Below are positions 35,470-44,539 of a stretch of 64,000 nt of DNA, piece by piece (the stretch's first letter is position 1; the number at the start of each line of letters is the position of its first letter). The translations under genes were made by a program, and so were the position numbers. The notes below the pieces were generated by a model. The model saw nothing but the letters and a program-made list of their open reading frames with translations. It ran no database searches and was not told the origin of the DNA. The stretch covers positions 372,001-436,000 of the forward strand of contig NZ_JACHDZ010000001.1 in assembly GCF_014201375.1 (NCBI RefSeq). The letters are read 5' to 3'. The stretch is from Tunturiibacter empetritectus. Lineage in GTDB: Bacteria > Acidobacteriota > Terriglobia > Terriglobales > Acidobacteriaceae.

Positions 35470-37355
35470 GGCTTTGAGGCCGTCGCTGGAGTGGTCAATG
35501 CTTTGGATTGCGATGAGGCTCCCATGGCAACTGTCTTCAGGATCTTTCCGCCCTCTTGAATGACATAAAGATGATTTGCCGCAAGGTCTGTGAGCTTGTC
35601 CGTTGTGCCGGAGGGCCACTTGATTTCGACTGAATCAGCTTTAGCGGAGTGATCGAGGCCGAAGTGGATTCGGAGATCGTTCTGTGAGTAGTAGCTGCCG
35701 CCGCTTCGCACTTCGTCGATTTGGATAAAAGGTTTGGCGCTGTCTGGTGTTGTGGTTGTGACGCTGATCTTTGCGCCGATGCCGGCGCGGTTCGACTTTG
35801 TGCCTACGGTGCGGATCTTGATCCAGTTGCGGCCAGTCGTCGATTCGCAGCGGAGCAGCTGAGGAAGGCTGTTGATGCAGTTGACGGCGACGTCCACTAT
35901 GCCGTCGTTGTCGTAGTCGCCGAAGGCGCAACCTCGGCCGGGGGCGGGTGTGGTGATGCCGGGGCCTCCTTGCACTGTCACCTCTTCGAACTGCCCGTTG
36001 CGCAGATTGCGGTAGAGGTATTTGTGTTCGGCGTAAGGCGCGTCGATGGCTGTTCCGTCGACCTCGGGATAGACGTGGCCGTTGCAGATGAAGATGTCGG
36101 GCCAGCCGTCGTTGTCCATGTCGAAGAAGCCGACGCCCCAACCGAGATAGCGAGTGTTGACGCCCAGTCCGGACATGTAGGTATGGTCATCGAAGTTTCC
36201 GTCACCGAGATTGACGTAGAGGGAGTCGGTGTCGCCTGCGAAGTTTGTCTTGACGATGTCGAAGCGACCGTCGCGATTGAAATCGCCAATAGAGACGCCC
36301 ATGCCGGCCTGTGGCTTGCCGTCAGGAGAGTATGCGATGCCGGCCTCGATGGCTACATCTTTAAAGGTTCCGTCTTTCTGATTCTGGTAGAAGGTGGCGG
36401 CGGTGGAGTCGTTGGCGACGTAGATGTCGGGCCAGCCGTCGCCATCGATGTCGGAGACAGCTACGGATAAGCCGTAGGTGCCGATGGTGTCCCACATGCC
36501 TGCTTTTTGTGAGACGTCGGTGAAGGTGCCGTCGCCGTTGTTGCGGTAGAGGATGTTCTTGCCGCCTTGTAGACCGGGAGGGCCGCAGGCTACCTGAATG
36601 CCTTTGTAGGCGCAGCCGGCTGCTTCGGGGAGGGGAGCTGTCTTGATGTCGAAGTCGATGTAGTTGGCGACAAAGAGGTCGAGATGGCCGTCGCGATCGT
36701 AATCGATAAAGGCACAGCCGGAGTTCCAGCGCGTCTTCGATTGGAGCAGGCCAGCCTTCTCGGTAACATCGGTGAAGGTGCCGTTGCCATTGTTGCGATA
36801 GAGAACATTTTGACCGTAGTAGCTGACGAAGAGGTCGTTCCAGCCGTCGTTGTTGTAGTCACCGACACAGCAGCTCTGTCCCCAGCCAGTTCGGCCGACC
36901 CCGGCTTTGAGGGTGACGTCAGTGAAGGTACCGTCGCGATTATTTTTGAAGAGGCGCGAGATGGGCTCCTGCCCCTTGGGAAAGCCTTCGAGCCGCGTGC
37001 CGTTGACCAGGAAGATATCGATCCAGTCATCATGATCGTAGTCGTAGAAGGCGACGCCGCAGCCGGTGGTTTCGAGGAGGTATCGATTTTTATGTTCGCC
37101 GCCGTAGATCGTCTTTGCGTTGAGTCCGGACTGGCGTGCGACGTCGATGAAGCTGATGCCGAGCGGAGTGCCTGCGACGGGAGAGGGAAGGGCTTTCGGG
37201 GCGGGACGGGGTACGGCGTCGTAGGTGGGGCGCGATCCCATCTGTTGGGCCGGCTGAGAGGTCTGCGGCGCGGCCAGAGCCAGTACATCTTCAAGCGAAA
37301 GAACCAGTGCGGTGGTCGAAAGCGAGGTAAGAAAGTTACGGCGAGACCAATTCAA
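35466..37355 (-). CDS. CRTAC1/ASPIC-UnbV beta-propeller protein 1 of cluster, Tat-exported
   Basis: 629 residues from a TTG start with AGGAG seven bases upstream; this places a Tat motif SRRNFLTS at residues 3-10. A linker is followed by FG-GAP repeats with GCGVAFYDYDHDDWIDIFLV-type loops, the Cys-containing insert AGCAYKGIQVACGPPGLQ, and an ASPIC/UnbV domain ending VEIKWPSGTTDKL. Tat export implies folding, perhaps with a cofactor or metal, before transport, unlike the Sec-type paralogue downstream. It is the closest intact relative of the remnant at 55549-56259 (GLGVNTRYLGWGVGFFDMDN versus GLGENTRLLGWGVGFFDMDN). Confidence 0.93.
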   Translation of the reverse strand: MNWSRRNFLTSLSTTALVLSLEDVLALAAPQTSQPAQQMGSRPTYDAVPRPAPKALPSPVAGTPLGISFIDVARQSGLNAKTIYGGEHKNRYLLETTGCGVAFYDYDHDDWIDIFLVNGTRLEGFPKGQEPISRLFKNNRDGTFTDVTLKAGVGRTGWGQSCCVGDYNNDGWNDLFVSYYGQNVLYRNNGNGTFTDVTEKAGLLQSKTRWNSGCAFIDYDRDGHLDLFVANYIDFDIKTAPLPEAAGCAYKGIQVACGPPGLQGGKNILYRNNGDGTFTDVSQKAGMWDTIGTYGLSVAVSDIDGDGWPDIYVANDSTAATFYQNQKDGTFKDVAIEAGIAYSPDGKPQAGMGVSIGDFNRDGRFDIVKTNFAGDTDSLYVNLGDGNFDDHTYMSGLGVNTRYLGWGVGFFDMDNDGWPDIFICNGHVYPEVDGTAIDAPYAEHKYLYRNLRNGQFEEVTVQGGPGITTPAPGRGCAFGDYDNDGIVDVAVNCINSLPQLLRCESTTGRNWIKIRTVGTKSNRAGIGAKISVTTTTPDSAKPFIQIDEVRSGGSYYSQNDLRIHFGLDHSAKADSVEIKWPSGTTDKLTDLAANHLYVIQEGGKILKTVAMGASSQSKALTTPATASKP

Positions 37356-37525
37356 ATGGACGCTCCTGAGGCAATGGCCCGGCACTGGTGTTCGAGGTTC
37401 TTTTTGCCGTGGTAATTGTAATCACAAAATCGGAAGGGATTGAAAGAGTCTTGAAATCGGTACACGGTATAGAGAAGCCTAGTCTGCAGAGAGAAAAACG
37501 GTTTGATTGCACTGTAGTACCGCCT

Positions 37526-39352
37526 CTATGGATGAGGAGAAGGATCCTCACCCGCGGAAGAAGTATTCGCGAGAAGCTTCTTGGCTTTCTGTCGTTCGAG
37601 GGCGGCATCGGCGCTTCGTCCCTGTTTGTCGAGAGCGTCGGCCAACGCGGAGTGTGCCTCGCTGTAGTTTGGGTCTGCTTCGACTGCGGTTTGCAATTGA
37701 AATATGGCATCGGCGGTCTTGCCTTGCTTGAGGAGGGTCTTGCCGCTATCGAGGGCAAAGTTGGCACGTTGGCGGCTGACGGCGATGCGGCTGAGGGATG
37801 CGGCCTTTTTGCGTTCGACTGCTGCGCCTTCGGAGTCTCCCTGCTGACTGAGGATGGCGGCAAGGCTGATGTGTGGACTGGGCTGGTTGGGCAGAAGATC
37901 GATGGCGCGTCGTAAGGCGGCTGCAGCTTTTTCGGGATCGTTGTTACTTTTGTAAACATTACCAAGGAGCGCCCAGGCTTCGCCGTTGCCGGGGCGTAGC
38001 GCGGTGGCGTTCTCCAGTTCGACCTGCGATTCTGCGAAACGTCCGAGCTGCATGTAGAGAACGCCGAGAGTGTAGGGCGGATCAGGCAGCTTGGGATCGA
38101 GTTGCTCGGCGCGCACGAACTCCGCGGCCGCTGCGGTTGGATCGTCTTTCAACTTCAACGCCAGTCCGAGATCGTAGTGGAGATGTGAGTTGTCGGGTTC
38201 GACCAGAAGACCTGCACGAAACTGCTCGACGGCGTGGTTGAGATCGCTTTGTTGAAGATAGGCGACGCCGAGATCCTGGCGCAGGGTGGGACTTTTCTCA
38301 TCCAGCGCGAGGGCTCGGAGGTAGAAGAGGATGGCTCCCTTTGCGTCGCCTGTCTGTACGAGCGCGAGTCCGAGGTTCGTGAGTACGGCGGAGTCCTGAG
38401 GTCGCGCCGCAACAACCTCTTGAAAGAGGGGTATAGCTTCGCGGGGGTTGTCGTTCGCTTGCAGGGTGAGGGCGAGTTCGTATTTGATGTCTGTCGATGC
38501 CGGATCAACGACCAGCGCATGTCGCAGTACGGTAAGTGCCTCGTCTTCCTGATCGTTCGCTCGTAGGGCACGACCAAGTTGGAGTGCATACTCGACATTT
38601 CCTTTGGACAGGTCATTCGCTTTGGTGAGTTCGCTGACTGCGTCTGCGAGGTTGCCTTGATTGAGAAAGATGGAGCCGAGGTGATAGTGCGCGGATGCCA
38701 GCGATGGCTCCAGCGAGATAGCACGCTGAAACTGAACTGTGGCATCACTGTAGGTCTGCTGTTGTGCGAGGATGGTGCCCAGACTATCGTGCAGAGCAGC
38801 GTTATCAGGCGAATTATTGAGAGCCGCCTCCAACTTTTTTTGAGCGGTGGCAGGTTGTCCCGTCGCTGCGAGGGCGGCGGCGTAGGCGATGGAGGCTTGC
38901 GGCGTGAGCGCCTGTACTGCATCGCTCTTCGTTTCGTCGAGGAGCTGAAACATCTGTACTGATCTCTGGTATTCGCGAAGCTGAGAGTAAGCGATCGCCA
39001 GGTTGAGTGTTGCATCCGAGTTCTGCGGATCGAGTTTGTGGGCCTGTTCGAGTTGATCCGCAGCGTATGCGAGGTCTCCCTCAGCAAGTAGGACTGTGCC
39101 AAAGGCACTATGGCCGGCGGCAACCTCAGGGGCTAATTTGACGACTTTGGCAAACTGAATGTGCGCGGAGAGCAGATCATTACGGAGATAGGCTGTGGAC
39201 CCGGCACGAAACGCTTGTTCAGCTTCCTTCACTCTGTCGGTCGGAGAGGTCTGTGAAGAAGCTGCCGGCGTGGAGTTCGTTTGTGCCTGCGCTAGCTGAG
39301 TAGTCGCGACGATGATACATAACAGAAACGAGCGTGTCTGGAAGTGTTGCAT
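37526..39352 (-). CDS. Secreted TPR-repeat protein
   Basis: 608 residues from the ATG at 39352 (MQHFQTRSFLLC..., signal peptide ending LAQAQ). About 14 TPRs of 34 residues run from about residue 50 to the end, for example AYLQQSDLNHAVEQFRAGLL. It lies 170 bases upstream of the first CRTAC1 gene and 16 bases downstream of a small secreted protein, all on the minus strand. It is likely a periplasmic scaffold for the propeller or cytochrome proteins. A degenerate homologue sits directly before a CRTAC1 remnant at 54.85-55.55 kb, showing that the TPR-CRTAC1 order is a recurrent pair. Confidence 0.92.
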   Translation of the reverse strand: MQHFQTRSFLLCIIVATTQLAQAQTNSTPAASSQTSPTDRVKEAEQAFRAGSTAYLRNDLLSAHIQFAKVVKLAPEVAAGHSAFGTVLLAEGDLAYAADQLEQAHKLDPQNSDATLNLAIAYSQLREYQRSVQMFQLLDETKSDAVQALTPQASIAYAAALAATGQPATAQKKLEAALNNSPDNAALHDSLGTILAQQQTYSDATVQFQRAISLEPSLASAHYHLGSIFLNQGNLADAVSELTKANDLSKGNVEYALQLGRALRANDQEDEALTVLRHALVVDPASTDIKYELALTLQANDNPREAIPLFQEVVAARPQDSAVLTNLGLALVQTGDAKGAILFYLRALALDEKSPTLRQDLGVAYLQQSDLNHAVEQFRAGLLVEPDNSHLHYDLGLALKLKDDPTAAAAEFVRAEQLDPKLPDPPYTLGVLYMQLGRFAESQVELENATALRPGNGEAWALLGNVYKSNNDPEKAAAALRRAIDLLPNQPSPHISLAAILSQQGDSEGAAVERKKAASLSRIAVSRQRANFALDSGKTLLKQGKTADAIFQLQTAVEADPNYSEAHSALADALDKQGRSADAALERQKAKKLLANTSSAGEDPSPHP

Positions 39353-39368
39353 CTGAGCCCGATTGTAA

Positions 39369-39962
39369 TCACGGATGGAGAGGAGTGGGGTTGCTTCTCT
39401 CAAGGGAAGTCTGCGCAAAGTCGACATAGTCGCGACCGACGTAAAGGCGATATCCGGTACCGCTGGGTGCGGGCAAGATCTGCAGAGGAGTCGGACGACG
39501 GAGGGTGGCGTCTTTGGCGGCAGGGGCGGAGAAGAGATCGTGGCCGCCGATGTCCATGACGACGAAGGTATTGCCGGCAACAAATCCGCAGCCATAGGCT
39601 CCTGGCTTGAGCGAATGCCCTGCGATATCGATGGATGCCTCTGTGATTAGATATGCCTGATATTTCTCCTGGACCGAACTGGAGTAGCCTGCGGTGTCTA
39701 CGAGGGCGACTAGAAGAAGCGCGTCCTTTGCGAATTGCACGCCGCCCGAGTTTCTGGATTGAATGGGCGCGCTCTGCCCACGGAAAAAGACTGTGGCGGG
39801 CAGGAGCTTCGCTGCTTCTGAGGCGGTAAGCATCTTGGTTCCAACCATGGCGGCTGAATCACTCTGGTAGCGACCGGCCGTTGGGGATGCGGCGTGCACA
39901 GAGGAGATCGCGATGGCCAGCAACGAGATGGAGAACAGGGATTTACAAACCATGTGCGGCAT
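39369..39962 (-). CDS. Small secreted protein, first gene of the CRTAC1/cytochrome cluster
   Basis: 197 residues from the ATG at 39962 (ATG 39953 is an alternative); the signal peptide ends VHAASP. Motifs include KLLPATVFFRGQSAPIQSRN, VDTAGYSSSVQEKYQAYLIT and KPGAYGCGFVAGN. The TAGYS...KY.AYL and G-Y-G-x-G hairpin resemble the secreted protein at 24840-25379. It is followed 16 bases later by the TPR gene. Its frame also stays open far upstream antisense to the glycosidase gene, but that extension is not coding. Function unknown. Confidence 0.8.
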   Translation of the reverse strand: MPHMVCKSLFSISLLAIAISSVHAASPTAGRYQSDSAAMVGTKMLTASEAAKLLPATVFFRGQSAPIQSRNSGGVQFAKDALLLVALVDTAGYSSSVQEKYQAYLITEASIDIAGHSLKPGAYGCGFVAGNTFVVMDIGGHDLFSAPAAKDATLRRPTPLQILPAPSGTGYRLYVGRDYVDFAQTSLERSNPTPLHP

Positions 39963-40040
39963 CTTATCAGTCGCATCGTACTTCGTCGTTAGAGAACACG
40001 GCAGCATGTAGACTGGTGGTCTTTTGAGGTGGAGGAGTCG

Positions 40041-42557
40041 ATGAGAGCTGCTTTTGCAGGGGTGGTCATGCTTGGGGGGATTGCGGCCGCCCAGACGGGG
40101 GCTTTGCGGCCGGTCGATGCGTTTCCTATGAACGACAGTGCGCTGGCGATTCGACGTCATGTTGAAGCCGGAAAGCCGTTTACTGTGGCGGGGACACGCG
40201 GCGTCATGGTGGGTCAGCAGGAGGGGACGTTTGAGGCGTGGGTGTTGCCGGTCAAGCTGCTTAGCCACTTCGCGATTCGAGCGGATGTTGAGGGCTATTC
40301 GGTTCCGATCGACCTGAATGGGGATGCGGCGGAGATCGAAGTTTCTCCTGACCATACTGTGATTACGTATTCGCACATTGCCTTCGCGGTACGGCAGATC
40401 ATGTTTGCGCAGGACGATGCGGAGGATGGGACGGGCGCGGTGGTGATGTTTCAGATCGACTCGACGCGGCCGATGGATTTGACCTTCAGCTTTACGCCGG
40501 AGATGCGGCCGATGTGGCCACAACGCAGCCAGGGGGTTCCGTCGGCGGAGTGGGTGAAGCAGTCGGATGGCGGGTTCTATGTGCTGCATACTGACTTCCC
40601 CAATCTCGCGGGAGCTGTGGCGATGCCGAATACGCAGCCGGGGATTCTGGCTCCTTATCAGGAGAAGCCGCGGTTTTACCCGCTGGAGCTGAAGCTGCAC
40701 TTCGATCCGAAGCGGGATACGAATCGCTACTTCCCGTTGTTGATGGCGATGGGAGATACGGTGGAGACGGCGACGAGCGCCGCGCTTCAGGGGAAGCTGG
40801 AGCGGTTGAATGCTACTTTGCCGCAGGCGTATGCGAAGCACGCGGCGCGATATGCCGGGATGAGAGAGAGCCTGACGGCGATTCGCACCCCGGATGCTGG
40901 ATTGGACGACGACTTCGCCTGGGCGGAGATGTCGATTGAGCAATTGAGGGCGAAAGCGCAACCGAGTGGGGAGATTGCATTGGTCGCGGGATATTACTCG
41001 TCGGGCGATTCGGCGAGGCCTGGATTTGGCTGGTTCTTTGGGCGCGACAGCTTGTACACGCTCTATGCGGTGAATGGCTTTGGCGACTTTGGGTTGGTTC
41101 GCGACGAGCTTGAGTTCCTGATGGAGCGGCAGCGTGATGATGGGAAGATTATGCACGAGTATCCGCAGACTGCGGCTTACTTTGACTGGAAGAACTTCTC
41201 TTACGCTTATGCTGCTGCTGATTCGACGCCGCTGTTTCTGACGGCGATGCTGGACTACGTGCGGACAAGCGGGGATTTAGATTTTCTTCGGCAGCATCGA
41301 GAGATCGTTGAGAAGGCGTGGCGTTTTGAGACGACGCATGACAGCGATGGAGACGGGATCTACGACAACTCTCAGGGGACCGGGTGGGTGGAGAGCTGGC
41401 CGACCGGGATGCCGCTCCAGGAGATCTATCTTGCGCTGCTGGATCAGCAGGCTTCGGCTGCGACGGCGAAGCTGGCTGGGCTGCTGGGGGATCAGGCGCT
41501 AGCTGATGCTGCCGATGCGCGTGGTGTTGAGTTGGCGAAGAAGATTGAGACGGAGTACTACGATGCTTCGCGGCAGGCCTATGCCTTCAGTCGGAACACT
41601 GATGGGTCGCTTGACCGCGCTGCTACGGTCTATCCGGCGATTGCGTGGTGGAACGGCGGAGAGGGGCTGGCTCATCCGCAGGCCAGCTTTCAGCGGTGGG
41701 CTTCGCATGATTTTGCTACCGACTGGGGGCTGAGGGATGTGGCCGAGAGCGATCCTATTTACGATCCGATCAGTTATCATCAGGGGTCGGTCTGGCCTTT
41801 GTTTACGGGGTGGGTGTCAGTTGCGGAGTACCGCGCGGGACATTCTCTGGCTGGCTACGCGCACTTGATGCAGAATGCGGATCTGACGACGACGCAGGAT
41901 CTGGGCGCGGTGACGGAGTTGTTGTCGGGTGCGTTCTTCCAACCTTTCGGCCGGAGTACGAGTCATCAGCTCTGGTCTTCGGCGATGGTGATTACCCCGA
42001 CGTTGCGTGGTTTGTTTGGCATTGATGTGGACGGGCTTTCGAGTTCGGTTCATCTTGATCCGCATCTTCCTGCTGACTGGGATCATGCTGCGGTTGAGAG
42101 GCTTCATGCGGGCGCGTCTGTGTGCTCACTTGAGTATCAGCGTGAGGCGCGTGGTCTTGTGGTGAAGGTGAGTACGCTCTCGGGTCCGGCGGTTCGGCTG
42201 GCCAGTGTGGTGAAGGATTCGCGGGCTTCGGCGGAGGGTTCGTCGGTGGTCTTTGCGTTGCCGGCGATTGAGGTTGCGGTGCCGCATGGGTTGCCGCTGC
42301 CGGGAGCGCGGACGGCGCAGATGAAGGTGCTGAGAGAGGTCTCGGAGGCGCACTCGTTGAAGCTGGAGCTTGAGGCAGAGGCGGGGACGGTCGTTGAGCT
42401 AATGGTTCGGCGAAATGCGGCAAAGCTGAATCTCCATGTTGAAGGCGGGACGATTGTGGGTGCGGCAGCCGGCAAAGGGGCCGGGCTGGAGAAGCTGGTG
42501 GTGAAGTTTCCGCAGGGTACCGGGTACCAGCAGAGTGCTGTGACTTTGAGTTGGTAG
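40041..42557 (+). CDS. Secreted glycosidase of the six-hairpin (GH15/63/amylo-1,6-glucosidase) type
   Basis: 838 residues from the ATG at 40041, preceded by GGAGG. A signal peptide is followed by an N-terminal beta-sandwich (about 30-270). The (alpha/alpha)6 barrel has GWFFGRDSLYTLYAVNGFGD, a central acid-rich TGWVESWPTGMPLQE and YHQGSVWPLFTGWVSVAEYR, typical of glucoamylase, glycogen-debranching amylo-1,6-glucosidase C-terminal and GH63 enzymes. A C-terminal beta-domain follows. It would release glucose or mannose-type residues from alpha-linked oligosaccharides in the periplasm. The family number cannot be fixed by eye. The divergent promoter region to 39962 is only 78 bases. Confidence 0.85.
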   Translation: MRAAFAGVVMLGGIAAAQTGALRPVDAFPMNDSALAIRRHVEAGKPFTVAGTRGVMVGQQEGTFEAWVLPVKLLSHFAIRADVEGYSVPIDLNGDAAEIEVSPDHTVITYSHIAFAVRQIMFAQDDAEDGTGAVVMFQIDSTRPMDLTFSFTPEMRPMWPQRSQGVPSAEWVKQSDGGFYVLHTDFPNLAGAVAMPNTQPGILAPYQEKPRFYPLELKLHFDPKRDTNRYFPLLMAMGDTVETATSAALQGKLERLNATLPQAYAKHAARYAGMRESLTAIRTPDAGLDDDFAWAEMSIEQLRAKAQPSGEIALVAGYYSSGDSARPGFGWFFGRDSLYTLYAVNGFGDFGLVRDELEFLMERQRDDGKIMHEYPQTAAYFDWKNFSYAYAAADSTPLFLTAMLDYVRTSGDLDFLRQHREIVEKAWRFETTHDSDGDGIYDNSQGTGWVESWPTGMPLQEIYLALLDQQASAATAKLAGLLGDQALADAADARGVELAKKIETEYYDASRQAYAFSRNTDGSLDRAATVYPAIAWWNGGEGLAHPQASFQRWASHDFATDWGLRDVAESDPIYDPISYHQGSVWPLFTGWVSVAEYRAGHSLAGYAHLMQNADLTTTQDLGAVTELLSGAFFQPFGRSTSHQLWSSAMVITPTLRGLFGIDVDGLSSSVHLDPHLPADWDHAAVERLHAGASVCSLEYQREARGLVVKVSTLSGPAVRLASVVKDSRASAEGSSVVFALPAIEVAVPHGLPLPGARTAQMKVLREVSEAHSLKLELEAEAGTVVELMVRRNAAKLNLHVEGGTIVGAAAGKGAGLEKLVVKFPQGTGYQQSAVTLSW

Positions 42558-42609
42558 GGTATGCGTGCTGCCAGCGATCTCGACAGATCGAGCAGGTGGT
42601 GGCCGGAAG

Positions 42610-43482
42610 CTAAAACAGGATGGATGGCAGCCAGGCGCCGGCGGGATCGTTATACAGCCCGGTGCTCATCAGCGTCATGGGCTGAACCACGCGGAGACCA
42701 TTCTGCAGGCACCAGCGCAGCAGCGCGCTGTTGCGGGAGGGGACGAGGATTCCGGGGCCGGCAAAAGAGTCTACGGAGGCGATCAACGCCTGCATATCCG
42801 GATTTGTCTCCGACGTGGAGTGGCCAAAGAAGCCAAGATGGGTTGTGTATCCGGTAACGCGGCCTGCTCGTTCGACGACCTGGGCTGTGCCACGCGAGAT
42901 GGCCTGTTTCAGCTCGACGGCACGGTCAAAGCCATGAACGCGATGAGAGAGCGAGTTGCAGGCATCCTCGTCGGCCGGGGTAGCGGGCCGCACCTCGCAT
43001 CCGAGAAAGCTGCGTTCGCGAGTCTGTCCCTGAAGGCAGCAGAGCGGCTCACGGACGTCGAAGCCGCAGGAGGTATAGAGGGAGAGGGAGCGATTGTGGA
43101 AGGCCGCCTGGACCAACCGTACTCCGGCGGCTCCGCGATCACGGGCGCGATTCAGCACGGCCTGCATCAGCAGACGGCCAACCCCCCTATTCTGTACTCG
43201 AGGGTGAATCGTTATGGGTCCGACGCCGCGGATGATGGAGCGCTCGTCAAGGACGTTGCTGCCGACGATCTGGCCGTCGATCTCTGCCACAACGCAATAA
43301 CAGTCAGGGTCTGAAAACATCGAGGAGATTGCACGTATCGCCATCTCAGGTTGGGGGAAGTCGGGTGGAAAACCATGAGCAGAGCTGATGGCGGTGAAGG
43401 CGTCATAATCGATCTGCCCACAGGTTACGGCATCCTCGGCTCTGGCAGGCCTGATAACGACAGACGTAGCTTTCGATGGCAT
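42610..43482 (-). CDS. Tandem GNAT-family N-acetyltransferase
   Basis: 290 residues from MPSKATSVVIRPARAED. The first GNAT domain (about 8-145) has the acetyl-CoA binding motif HPRVQNRGVGRLLMQ. A second, degenerate GNAT-like half (about 165-285) starts CEVRPATPADEDACNSLSHR, which gives the double-domain layout seen in some regulatory or Eis-like acetyltransferases. A cytoplasmic enzyme with unknown acceptor. It converges with the glycosidase gene (52-base gap). Confidence 0.85.
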   Translation of the reverse strand: MPSKATSVVIRPARAEDAVTCGQIDYDAFTAISSAHGFPPDFPQPEMAIRAISSMFSDPDCYCVVAEIDGQIVGSNVLDERSIIRGVGPITIHPRVQNRGVGRLLMQAVLNRARDRGAAGVRLVQAAFHNRSLSLYTSCGFDVREPLCCLQGQTRERSFLGCEVRPATPADEDACNSLSHRVHGFDRAVELKQAISRGTAQVVERAGRVTGYTTHLGFFGHSTSETNPDMQALIASVDSFAGPGILVPSRNSALLRWCLQNGLRVVQPMTLMSTGLYNDPAGAWLPSILF

Positions 43483-43664
43483 CGTGAAACGCCCCGCTGC
43501 TTGATGCGAGAAGTCTACCAGCGCGGCATTCAGCGTACCCGCAAGCAGAAGCAAGCTTAGTTGTTGCTCAATCGCCGATTTACACGCGAGATGGCCGACC
43601 TGAACGCACTACTTTAAACCTTCGCGGAGCGCATCGGCCTTTTGGCGTCAACTAGCGTCTTGCC

Positions 43665-44291
43665 CTAAGAGATACGGGCTTCCAGTAGACTCCGAAGTCG
43701 GATCTTCGTTGCAGGCCAGTCGTTCATCGTAAAGGAATAATTCATCGTGTCGCGAACGAAACCATCGCGCATAATCGTGTGGCAACGCAAGACTCCGTCG
43801 CACACCGCGCCGAGTCGCTCCATGGCACGTTGTGATCGAACATTTCTTGCGTCCGTATTCAGCTCGACCCTGTTTGCCAGAAGCGTTTCGAAAGCGTGGT
43901 TGAGCAATAAATATTTTGCGGCCGTGTTGATGTGTGTTCGCCGGTAAGCAGCTCCTAACCAGGACTTTCCCACTTCAAGTCTCTTATGCTCCGGTACGAC
44001 CCGGTAAAAGCTCGTTGTTCCGACTGCGGATTGACTCGTTTCGTTGATAATCGCGAAGTTCATCTCAGTGCCGCGCTCATTGGCATCCATAGCAGTGCCT
44101 ATCCAAGCCTGCAGTTCGTCTCTCGACTCAAGGCGCGCAAAAGTCATGTACCGCCATATGTCCTCCTCTCCCGACCAAAGAGAAAGCTGGTCGAGATGAG
44201 AGTAGTCGATGGGAGCAAGACGGACGGAATAGCCCTGCAGAACCACCTTTTCGAGGGGCCATTGAAAGTGTCGGTCAGAAGAACATTGCAT
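43665..44291 (-). CDS. RimJ/RimL-type GNAT acetyltransferase
   Basis: 208 residues. It has VVLQGYSVRLAPIDYSHLDQ at the start, the typical beta-strand order, and EVGKSWLGAAYRRTHINTAA followed by RVELNTDARNVRSQRAMERLGA, the hallmark of RimJ/L-type protein N-terminal acetyltransferases and close small-molecule acetyltransferases. The acceptor is unknown. It stands alone, with 248 bases upstream before the GH13 pair. Confidence 0.88.
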   Translation of the reverse strand: MQCSSDRHFQWPLEKVVLQGYSVRLAPIDYSHLDQLSLWSGEEDIWRYMTFARLESRDELQAWIGTAMDANERGTEMNFAIINETSQSAVGTTSFYRVVPEHKRLEVGKSWLGAAYRRTHINTAAKYLLLNHAFETLLANRVELNTDARNVRSQRAMERLGAVCDGVLRCHTIMRDGFVRDTMNYSFTMNDWPATKIRLRSLLEARIS

Positions 44292-44539
44292 CAGAATGTT
44301 GACGACCTCCTTTACCTTTTATCACTCCCGTTCTCGCGTTTCGCTGGACAAGACCGGAGCGTCCGTTAAGACGACAATGGATATTTGGGAAGTAGGTCAT
44401 TCCTCCCGGAGATCGATACCCATCAAACGCCCACATCGCCTGGAACATTCTTGATTCAACCATAGTCGCCGATGCACTCACTGAACAATTCGGGCTCGCG
44501 ACTGCACGAGTGCGTGCTGATGAGCATATCGGCCAGTGT

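Noticed and set aside
34270..35559. Long plus-strand frame of about 430 codons antisense to a CRTAC1 gene
   Set aside because: Val/Gly/Asp-rich, with no domain and no ribosome site; it results from GC-rich repeats of the FG-GAP gene on the other strand.
35721..36470. Plus-strand frame of ~250 codons
   Set aside because: Same shadow effect of the CRTAC1 gene 35466-37355.
39963..41156. Minus-strand N-terminal extension of ~400 residues to the gene at 39369
   Set aside because: Antisense to the glycosidase, Arg/His-rich, no signal peptide; the real start is near 39962.
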